Below, one piece after another: positions 20,301 through 29,516 of a stretch of DNA of 64,000 nucleotides. Both the position numbers and the translations under genes were made by a program. The notes beneath the pieces are model-generated. The model worked only from the letters and a program-made list of their open reading frames with translations, was not told where the DNA came from and ran no database searches. The stretch is taken from positions 372,001 through 436,000 of the forward strand of contig MJAN01000001.1 of the NCBI GenBank assembly GCA_001875255.1. Direction: 5' to 3'. Position 1 is the stretch's first letter, and each line of letters opens with the position of its first letter. Source of the DNA: Candidatus Sabulitectum silens. Its GTDB lineage: Bacteria; Fermentibacterota; Fermentibacteria; Fermentibacterales; JCC-6.

Positions 20301-21061
20301 TCTTCGTTCCCCTTCAGGCGGATACCGGCTCCATGGGCAGGACCGATGGCACCGGAACTGTGGACGGTGCTTTGGGCATCGGATACGCCTGGCCGGTTCC
20401 CGTGGCCGACGACGGCAACTACACCGATGATACCACCGGCCCGGATATAGAGCTTAGCTTTCTCGACGCCATTCCCGGTGAGATGCCATCGGTTTACCAG
20501 AACTCGGTCCTCAGGGCGGTCCTCACGGATCCTTCGGGAATCTGCGTTCTGGGCAGCGACGCCGGTTCCATAATAATCTGCTCCATCGATGGCGAGTACG
20601 AAGATGTTACCTCCCTTTTCAGTTTCAACAGGGGAAGCTACACCACCGGCTCTCTGGAATACACACTCCCTGAACTACTTCCCGGGCAGCACGAGGTGAA
20701 GGTGGTTGCCAGGGACGGCATGAAGAACACCGGCGAGGGGGTCCTTGCGTTCAATGTTCTCCAGGGAGAGCCTCCCATTCTCCATGAGACCGGGGTTTAT
20801 CCCAACCCCTCCAGGGGAACCAGGGCTTTCTTCTTCACCACATCCTCTCCGGGAAACGTACATGTTTCCCTCTATACCATTGCCGGCCGGCCGGTATGGC
20901 AGGGAACCACCGTGGTCTCCTCCGGAGCGGGCCAGCTTCTCTGGAACGGTCTCGACGCCGACGGCGATCCCCTGGCCTCGGGTACCTACATCTATGTACT
21001 GGAATTCACAGGTGTATCCGGTTCCGCGTCGGTAACCGACATCCTGGCGGTGAGTCCATGA
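17354..21061 (+). CDS. Gingipain-like C25 cysteine peptidase with FlgD/Por-type sorting domain (frameshifted)
   Basis: This is a secreted peptidase of about 1235 residues. A hydrophobic leader (SAVMLLLAALAAGQ) is followed by a propeptide-like region containing SPFWGKPWARI and GFYAITGQDL. The C25 core follows: VTIPEELFEGAGIIQSLYSS, REIYDEFGQGVSDP, MLLMVGDGSSDPLG, then the catalytic His in FSFYGHGSYD (codon 19683) and the catalytic Cys in NSFSCNNGEF (codon 19785). The C-terminus has an Ig-like segment and then YPNPSRGTRAFFF, LYTIAGRPVWQG, LLWNGLDADGDPLASGTYIY, a FlgD-Ig/Por-type sorting domain used by type IX-like secretion. Frameshifts lie near 18370, 19480 and 19865. The start is uncertain: CTG at 17354 has AGGGAGG six bases ahead, ATG at 17366 is too far from it. 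Confidence 0.88.
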
Positions 21062-21798
21062 TGCAGAGGGCAATGGAGCTTATTCGGGATAGCCATAGAC
21101 CGGTGGTTTTCACCGGGGCGGGAATGTCCAGCGAGAGCGGCATGAGAACCTTCAGGGGAGAGGATGGCCTCTGGAGGGAATACAGCCCGGAAAAGCTTTC
21201 ATCCATCGAGGGGCTTCTGGCGGATCCCGGTGTTGTCTGGGAGTGGTACAGAATGAGGTTCATGAAGACCGCGGCATCCTTCCCCACATCGGATACGAAG
21301 CCCTCACATTTCTTCAGGAAAAAAAGAAAACCCTCCCGGTGATCACACAGAACGTTGACGGACTTCATCTGGAATCAGGACAGACGGATGTCCTGGAACT
21401 GCATGGTTCAATGCGGTCCGCCTCCTGCGTGAGTAAGTGCGGTTTCAGTGCCCCCCTTAGAAGGGAGCTCGTGGAGATCCTTCCTCCGTTGTGCCCGGAT
21501 TGCGGCGCCATTCTCAAGCCGGACATCATCCTTTTCGGCGAACCGCTGGACCACGCTACCATTTCAAGGGGCATACGACCTCGCCGGGGAATGCGATCTG
21601 ATGCTGGTGATCGGCAGCTCCGTTCAGGTCTGGCCCGCGGCGGGAATACCCTTCACCGCCCTGGAAAGCGGCGCACATATAATAGAGATCAACCCCTCCC
21701 GTACGGAACTGCCCAGAAGCGAGCGGGTTGTAAGCATAAGGAGGAAAGCCGGGGAAATTCTTCCCCTGCTTACAGGTTTTTCACGGGAGATGTCATGA
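21058..21798 (+). CDS. cobB: Sir2-family NAD-dependent protein deacylase (two frameshifts)
   Basis: Sirtuins remove acyl groups from lysines using NAD. ATG at 21058 overlaps the C25 stop (ATGA). Motifs are FTGAGMSSESGMRTFRGEDG (NAD loop), ITQNVDGLHLESG (catalytic Asn-Asp), LELHGSM (general-base His), the zinc cysteines CVSKCG and CPDCG, and LKPDIILFGE. After the second shift it ends with LMLVIGSSVQVWPAAG and HIIEIN. The first shift near 21290 is a missing base. The second near 21570 is best explained by one extra G in AAGGGGC, which restores ISRAYDLAGECDL. Length is about 246 residues, as for bacterial CobB. It is cytoplasmic yet sits between two secreted peptidases with overlapping stop and start codons on both sides. 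Confidence 0.93.
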
Positions 21799-24700
21799 GT
21801 TTCATACTGGCAGCCGCGGTCATCGCAGCATCATGGAGCGGTACTTATACCTTCAACGCTCCGATACCCGACGGCAACGGTCTGCCGCGGATAGAAGGCA
21901 CCGTCAATCTACATGAACCGGGTCTGCCAATGTACCCGGTGAAAACAGTTTTCATTCCGGTTCCGCCGGATGTGGAGCCAGTTCTGAGCTTCTCAGTGGT
22001 GCCGTTACCCAACAGAGGCTCGTCACCGCCGGTTCCCAGGGCGGGAGTCCTTCAGGGAAGCGGTCTTGACGCCGTTGAGGTTCCCGTTGCCCCTGTGAGC
22101 CGCACCTTTGATACCGTGGAGTACAGGGGTGTATTTCCCCTTGCCGGGACACAGGTTGCGGTCATCGACATCCATCCCCTCACAGAAACCGTTTTTGCAG
22201 GTTCCGTGACCCTTTCCCTGGAATGGTCCGGGGGAGGTTCCGGAGTTCCCATCCCCACAGGACATCTTCTCAGGGGCATCAGCGCCGGTGAGGTTTACTG
22301 GCCCCGGGAAACCCGCAGGGCTGAAAGCCCCTTCTGGGGAAAACCATGGGCAAGGATAGCCATTGAAGAAACAGGGGTTTACAGGATAACCTGTGATGAA
22401 CTGGAGGAAGCGGGATGCCAGACCGGGGGCGTCCGATTTCCACAATGGCCCTTTTCTCCGGCCCGGGTACCCAGTTCGCCCAGGAACCGGAAACCGCCCA
22501 CCAGCTTCAGCCGGTGGCGGTGCTGGTAACCGACGCCAATAACGACGGCCTCTTCAACGGTTCCGACGAGATAGTATTCACCGCCGGCGGGTTGAACCGG
22601 TTCGAGTACATCCAGAGATCCCTTCAATGGCTTTTCCACAGGTACGCCACCCACAGGGTTTACTGGCTTACATGGGGGGGAGGGGACGGCCTGCGCATGC
22701 AGGATGCTAACGGAACCCCCGACGGCTCTCCGGAGTGGGGAGACACGGTTTACCACACCGTTCATCTGGAGGAGAGCGAGCACTGGCTGCCCAGGTGGGA
22801 GAACGACACCGGCTGGTTCTGGAAGAAGGTGGGTTCCGGTGAGAACACATCCATTCCCCTGAACCTGGGTTACGCCGCTGGAACGCCCAGGTGGAGGTGA
22901 CCTTTGCCGTTACTGAGCCCTCTTCCTATGAGGTGACACTGGCGGGAAGCGGTACGGTCCAGTATAGCGGTTCCGGAAGGCAGTCGGCGGTTTTCGAAAA
23001 TGTCAATGTATCCGGGGGAAGCCTCAACATAGCCTTCAGCTCGTCGGATCCCGCCGCCGACCTCTATCTTGATCATCTGGAGCTTCTCTTCCCCGGGGAC
23101 CTCTCCGCCTCCAACCGCAGGATATTCTTCAACGGCTCTCCGGGGAGGTACAGTTTTTCATTCCCCGGCGGAACCCACGCCTTTGATGCTTCGGACCTCA
23201 TGAACCCGGTGAGAATAACCGGTACCCAGCAGGTATCCGGCAGCCTTGACTTTGCCCATACCGTGACCGATACCTCCGCCCTGATGGTGGCAGGTGGGAA
23301 CAGCTGGCTTTCACCGGACACCATTGCCCCCGCTTCGCCGGGAAGGCTGGTGGGCACGGTATACGGAGGCAACCGGCTTCTGGTGGTTCCCGAGGTTTTC
23401 ATGAACGACGCCATGGCACTGGAGTCCCTGCTGGAATCAATGGGCTACTCCGTTGTAATGGCAACTGTGCAGGAGATATACGATGAATTCGGCCAGGGCG
23501 TGAAGGACCCCGGCGCCATAAGGTCCGCCGTTCGGTGGGGTATGGATTCCTGGTCGCCCTCCCTGAGCACAGTTGTTCTCTGCGGAAGCGGCCACTACGA
23601 CCCACTGGGATTCTCAACCTCCATTCCCGACCACATACCTCCAATGGTTTTTCTGAGGAACGATCCCAGTTACCCCACATGGGCCTCGGAAGACTGGTTC
23701 GCCCAGGTTCATGAGAACTCCATCTATCCCGAGATACCCGTTGCCAGGATACCGGCGGAGAATTCAGCCGCCCTGGGGGCGGTGCTGGCCAAGAGCGCAA
23801 TTTATAACGGCGGAAACGCCGGGGGAAGCTGGAGCAGCAGGTTCGTTCTTTCGCCGACGACGAGTGGGGAGGTACCGGCGCCACCAGCGAGTGGGATCAC
23901 ACCTTCAACATGGAATCCATCTGCTACGACCACCTGCCCGCCCATGCGAAGCCGGAGAAATTCTACCTGATCGAGTATCCCTGGCCCCCGGGAACAACAC
24001 CTGGAGGGGTACACCCGGAAAAACCCGAAGCACGCACCGCCTTCATGGACCTTTGGAACCGTGGCATGGCGGTAATGCTCTTTTTCGGCCACGGTTCAGC
24101 CAACCAGCTTGCCCACGAAAAGGTAATGCTCGGAGATGATCCGGCCTCCCTGGAAAACGGTTCGCGGCTGCCCCTGGCAATGTTCATGTCCTGCGATGTG
24201 TCGAAGTTCTTCGTTCCGGGGGTCGACTGCCTGGGCGAAAAGCTGGTCTATCACCCCGGCGGCGGTGCCGTGGCATCCATAGGCGCCACCGGAGGAACCT
24301 TCAGCAGCCCCAACGCCTCCTACGCCAGGGAGATTACCACACTGCTTACCGGGGATGACCATTCAATGAGCCATGCCTTCTGGGCGGGAAAAATTCAGGC
24401 ATCAAGGGCGGAAACACATCCTACTATGTTTACCTGGGCTGCCCTGACCTGAGACTTGAACTGTCCCGCTCACCCGCCGGCCTCACGGTTTCAGGAGACA
24501 CCCTCCGTTCCGGAGAGATGAACACCGTGGTGGGTTCTGTGGAATCCCCGGAGGGGCTGGCCCTTGTGGAGATATCCGAATCGGACATTCCCTGGCAGTA
24601 TCCCATGATAGGCGGCGGTGTCATAGACTATTTCAGGCAGGGCGGAACCGCCTGGCGGGGCAGGGCCGCCCTTTCCGGCGGAGAGTTCCTCTCCCAGTGC

Positions 24701-25462
24701 ATCATTCCCCTTTCAAGCGCCCCTGGCAGCCTTGCCAGGGCCGACGCAGCCTCGGTGGTTCCTCCGGGGTGGAGATCGGGGCCCATGCTCCCCTGGTACT
24801 CGTTCAGGGAGATCCCTCCCCTGACCAGCAGGGCCCGGAGATATCCATGTGGATATCAGGCCAGCAGGGGGTGGAGGAGCCCGTCATCACCGGGGAGGGG
24901 ACCCTGGAGGCGGAGCTCACGGACCCCAGCGGAATCACCTTCCTGGGAAGGGCGGGAAGTCGCATCAGGCTCTTCGTAGACAACGACGAGTACGACCTGT
25001 CCGACGCCTTTTCATACAATACCGGCTCCACCGTTACCGGCAGGCTTCAGTACGGGGTTTCCGGCCTGGCCCAGGGCAGCCACCGCTTCATTCTCAGGGC
25101 GATGGACGGCCTGGGCAACCCATCCTCCGACACACTCTTCGTGACATCCACCGATGCCGGAGAAGTTGCCATTCAGCAGCACATAGTGTACCCCAATCCC
25201 GGCACCGGCAGCAGGTGCTTCAGTTTACCCTCTCCGCCGGGCCCACGTCACGGTTTCCCTGTTCACCACCGCCGGAAGAAGGATACGGACCGTATCGAAA
25301 CTCTGCGAACCTGGATACAATCAGATAATGTGGGACGGCCTTGACGGCGATGGTGACATTCCCGCCTCCGGCGCTTACATTTACATGATAGAAGCACAGA
25401 CCGAGAATGGCCTGTTCAGCATGACGTCATCTGTTACCGGGGTTCTGGCAACGGTGAACTGA
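21795..25462 (+). CDS. Second gingipain-like C25 cysteine peptidase (heavily frameshifted)
   Basis: ATG at 21795 overlaps the Sir2 stop and follows GGGAGA. The leader is MSFILAAAVIAASWSGTY. The layout mirrors the first C25 protein: SPFWGKPWARIAIEETGVYRI, a region with DANNDGLFNGSDEIVF, then VVPEVFMNDAMALESLLESM, VQEIYDEFGQGVKDPGAIRS and VVLCGSGHYDPLG. The catalytic His is in MLFFGHGSANQ (codon 24090) and the Cys in MFMSCDVSKF (codon 24192). A conserved GAVASIGATGGTF follows. The C-terminus is again FlgD-like: YPNPGTGSR, TTAGRRIRTVSK, GDGDIPASGAYIYMIEA. About seven frameshifts are required, near 22440, 22890, 23870, 24410, 24840, 25220 and 25250. Repaired length is about 1222 residues. It is a paralogue of the first and is probably processed and secreted in the same way. 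Confidence 0.85.
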
Positions 25463-25484
25463 CAGCCTCACCAGGGGGATCTCT

Positions 25485-26621
25485 ATGGGGAATGAAAAGG
25501 TTAGCTGGCTCTGGAAACAGGTGGAGGACGCCAGGGCGGCGAAGGATACCGAAAAGGCCAGGGAGAGCCTTGAAAGGCTTCTGGAAGACCGCTCCATAAG
25601 GGGAACCCCGATCACAACCTGGCATCCCTGGAACTGTCCCGACTGGACATCGAAACAGGGGAATAGCCGATGCGGCGGCCAGGCTGTCCGACTTCAGATG
25701 GCACGGAGTCCCCGGCCCCGCGGCCCTTCTCCTCGGAGCGGACATCTTCCTCAAGCTGGACCGGTTCAGCATGTCACTTGATGCCCTGGAATCATATCTC
25801 AGGCATTACCCCAGGGACATCGACGCCCTGCGGAAAAGGGGCTCGTTCTCATGATGCTCCACCGCGACGCCGAAGCGGAGAGGCTTCTGCTGTCCGTGGC
25901 CAGGCGGGAGAAGTACCGCGTTCCCTCCACCCTGACATACCTGGCCCTCCTGGAAGCAAAGGCCGACAGGCTGGAGGAGAGCCTTCACCTTCTTCTTCAG
26001 GCGAAGGATCTCGCCCCCTTCGACGAGAAGATAGAGCATAGCCTTCTAAGAATAGAGGCACTCAGGGTTCAGATGCGAAGAAGCGCCATAGAGGACCGCT
26101 CCCTTCCCATGGAAGACCTCGTCCCCGGTATGACCGCCGGGATGCTTGGGCTCCACGGCTATTCACCGGACACCGCCAGGCTTGCCTCGGAAGCCTGGAG
26201 AAGGTTCTGCACCGAGAACACACCCACAGGGCGAAAACCCGAGGCCTGGGCAGCCGCCCTGGAGTACGCTGTTACCCGGGAGGGCCCCCACCACACCCAG
26301 GAACAGCTCGCCGGTGAGTACGGCGTATCCGTGTCCCAGCTCAGGGATCATTTTCAGATACTGAAGGGTTCCGTTGAACTACCTCCGTCCAACCTCCTTG
26401 AGAGGATCGCCGGAGAAGGTTCGGACCTCCTCCGCCAGGCCAAGGGAGAGGAAATAGCCGCGGTCCTGGCGGAACTGGGTTCCGGGAAGGACAAATTCCA
26501 GACCGCCGCGGAAGCCGCTTCCTGGGTTTTCGACAGGGTAACCCCGGTTGATGAACTCCAGAGGCGGGAGATGGAAGAGTTCGTGGCATATATATGGCGC
26601 AGAAAGGGATACGGTTCATAA
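25485..26621 (+). CDS. TPR-repeat protein with C-terminal HTH-like domain (frameshifted)
   Basis: ATG at 25485 follows AGGGGGATC and lies 22 bases after the second C25 gene, so it is probably the last gene of that operon. The N-terminal two thirds are helical repeats (WKQVEDARAAKDTEKARESL, LDALESYLRHYPRDIDAL, LLEAKADRLEESLHLLLQAK). About residues 210-290 form a compact helical segment, DTARLASEAWRRFCTENTPTG and YAVTREGPHHTQEQLAGEYG with VSVSQLRDHF, reminiscent of a cyclin-box/TFIIB-like helix-turn-helix. Three missing bases near 25605, 25665 and 25845 net back into frame. There is no signal peptide, so it acts in the cytoplasm. A regulatory role for the neighbouring peptidases is a guess from position. 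Confidence 0.6.
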
Positions 26622-26735
26622 CCCATCGCTGACATCTAATCATTATATTAACCGGGACATGTCCGGGGTGTGATGCGCCCCGGTTCGCCAGTTTTATTAA
26701 TATGTATCATATTTAATTCAAGGGAACGGGACAAA
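26622..26735 (+). promoter_or_regulatory. Intergenic region ahead of ppdK: hairpins and AT-rich promoter-like stretch
   Basis: The first half contains CCGGACATGTCCGG-like and CCGGGG/CCCCGG inverted repeats around 26650-26685, which could terminate or attenuate the upstream operon. From 26690 the sequence becomes strongly AT-rich (TTTTATTAATATGTATCATATTT), the most AT-rich stretch nearby, and most likely holds the ppdK promoter. I cannot assign -35 and -10 boxes with confidence. Confidence 0.4.
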
Positions 26736-29495
26736 ATGACAAGCAAATATGTCTATTACTTTGGTTCAACACGGACCGATGGAGACCGCACCATGAAGCA
26801 GCTTCTGGGCGGCAAGGGAGCCAACCTTGCCGAAATGACCAGAATAGGTATGCCCGTACCTCCGGGCTTCACCATATCCACGGAGACCTGTGACGCTTTC
26901 TACAAGGCCGGTTCCGTTTGGCCCGAAGGTCTTGAGGAACAGGTCCGGGAGGGTGTGGAAACCCTGGAGAGGGAACTGGGCAAGAAGTTCGGCGATCCGG
27001 AGAAACCCCTTCTCGTTTCAGTGAGGAGCGGCGCGGCGGTTTCCATGCCGGGAATGATGGACACGGTTCTCAACCTGGGAATAAATGAAACCACACTGAA
27101 GGCCATCGCCGAAAGAAGCGGCAACGAAAGGTTCGCCTGGGATTCCTACAGGCGCTTCATGCAGATGTTCGGCGATGTGGTGATGGGTATCCCCCACCAC
27201 GATTTCGAGGAGGCCCTGCAGAAGGTGAAGGACGAGAAGGGTGTGAAACTGGACACCGAACTCGACCTTAAAGACCTGAAAAGGCTTGTGGAGATATACA
27301 AGGGAATCTATCTCAAGGATATAGGCGAAGAGTTCCCCACGGATCCCTGGGATCAGCTCATCAGGTCGGTTAACGCAGTCTTCAGCAGCTGGAACAACCC
27401 CAGGGCCAACCGCTACCGGGAGCTCAACGACATCAAGGGTCTCATAGGGACCGCGGTGAACGTTCAGGCCATGGTGTTCGGCAACATGGGTGACGAATCG
27501 GGAACCGGAGTGTGTTTCACAAGGGACCCCGCCACTGGAGAGAACGTTTCTACGGCGAATACCTCATGAATGCCAGGGTGAAGATGTGGTTGCCGGGATC
27601 AGGACCCCAGACCGATCGAAACCCTGAAGGAAGTCGATCCCGCTTCTTACAGCGGTCTCCTTGACCTCAGGGAAAAACTTGAGAGCCATTACCACGACAT
27701 GCAGGACATCGAGTTCACCATCGAAGAGGGAAGGCTTTACATACTTCAGACGAGAACCGGCAAGAGAACGGTGTTCGCCGCGGTGAACATGGCGGTGGAC
27801 ATGCACGAAGAGGGGCTGATAGACAGGAAAGAAGCCTCATGCGGGTTCCAGCCCAGAGCTTCAACCAGCTTTTCGCCTCGATACTGGACACCGAAAGCAA
27901 GGACACCGCCAAGTTCCTCACAAGTGCCCTTAACGCATCCCCCGGCGGTGCATGCGGAAGGGCGGTATTCACCGCTGAAACCGCCGAGGAGTGGTCGGAA
28001 AGGGGCGAGAAGGTCATTCTCTGCCGCCTGGAAACCAGCCCCGAGGATATAGGCGGAATGGCGGTTGCAAAGGGAATTCTCACCGCCAGGGGTGGAATGA
28101 CAAGCCACGCCGCCGTGGTTGCCAGGGGTATGGGAGTCCCCTGTGTTTCCGGCGCCGACGAGCTTCACATCGACAGTTCCAGAAAGGTAATGAAGTGCGG
28201 AAGCGTCACCGTCAACGAGGGTGATCTCATCGCAATCGACGTTTTACCGGGGAGGTCTTTGCCGGAGAGGTAAAGGTGCGCCCCAGCGAGATCGTTCAGG
28301 TCCTTCGGGGGACATGAAGGCCGAGGACAGCTCCCTCTACGCCAAATACAGCAAGCTGGTTGGCTGGGCAGACGAAGTCCGCAGGCTGGATGTGAGGACC
28401 AACGCCGATTCACCGAAGTCCACGGAAGAAGCCGTTCTTTTCGGCGCCCAGGGGATCGGTCTCTGCAGAACGGAACACATGTTCTTTGAGGGCGACAGGA
28501 TCATTCCCTTCAGGAAGCTCATCCTGGTGGCTGAAGATGTGAAAAGGATAAGGGAGAAGCTGGAGGCGTCCTCCGGTGAGGACGAATCACTGAAGAACGC
28601 CCTGAAAAAGCCCCTTGAAACCTACGATCAGGCCCTTTCCGAACTCCTCCCCCTGCAGAAACAGGATTTTGCCGGCATTTTCAGGGCCCTCGACGGCAGA
28701 CCGTGCAACATAAGGCTCCTCGACCCGCCCCTCCACGAGTTCCTTCCCCAGGAGGAAGAGGGCCAGAGGGAAATGGCCGAGGTAATGGGACTTTCACTTG
28801 AAACTGTGAAGCAGAAGGTGGAATCCCTCCACGAGTTCAACCCTATGATGGGACATCGGGGCTGCAGGCTGGGACTCACCTATCCGGAGATCGCGGATAT
28901 GCAGGTAAGGGCCATAATGGAGGCCGCCGTAGAGGTTACTGAGAAGGGGACGAAGGTCCTTCCCGAGATAATGATCCCCCTCGTGGGAACTGTGAAAGAG
29001 CTGGAGATCTCAAGGGAGAGGGCCCAGCGGGTCATTGATTCGGTTCTCGAGGAGAAGGGCAGACCCTCCGATTATGTGCACTACAGCATAGGCACGATGA
29101 TAGAGATACCCAGGGCTGCGGTTACCGCGGACCTCATCGCGGAAAAAGCCGACTTCTTCAGCTTCGGGACCAACGACCTTACCCAGATGGGCTGCGGATT
29201 TTCCCGTGACGATTCCGGCAAGTTCCTGGGCGAGTATGTAAGGATGGGGATCTATGAGAGGGACCCCTTCTCATCATTGGACATCGAAGGCATAGGCAGA
29301 CTGGTGAAGACGGCGGTGAAGCTGGGCAGGGAGGCAAAACCGGGCCTCAAGCTCGGCGTCTGCGGAGAGCACGGAGGCGACCCGGTCTCCATAAGGTTCT
29401 TCAACTCCGTCGGGCTGGATTATGTGTCCTGCTCTCCATTCAGGGTTCCGGTTGCCAGGCTGGCCGCTGCACAGGCGGTCCTTGAGGAGCGCTAG
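26736..29495 (+). CDS. ppdK: Pyruvate, phosphate dikinase (frameshifted)
   Basis: The enzyme interconverts pyruvate, ATP and phosphate with PEP, AMP and pyrophosphate. ATG at 26736 follows AAGGGAACGGG. Domains in order are an ATP-grasp N-terminus ([60 protein letters not shown]), the swivelling phosphohistidine domain ([20 protein letters not shown], the His after T-S) and the PEP-binding barrel ([57 protein letters not shown] with the catalytic Cys). About six missing bases break it, near 27550, 27590, 27610, 27837, 28245 and 28300. Repaired length is about 920 residues. With pckA it points to PPi-linked pyruvate metabolism or gluconeogenesis. Confidence 0.95.
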
Positions 29496-29516
29496 GATCC
29501 GGAGGGATTTGAGCTC

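Noticed and set aside
17354-25462. Caspase-like or metacaspase defence protein linked to Sir2 (Sir2 occurs in anti-phage systems such as Thoeris and SIR2-APAZ)
   Set aside because: The Sir2 protein is a complete CobB-type deacylase with zinc cysteines and catalytic His, not a ThsA- or SIR2-APAZ-type NADase; the C25 proteins carry signal peptides and secretion domains. No other defence gene is near.
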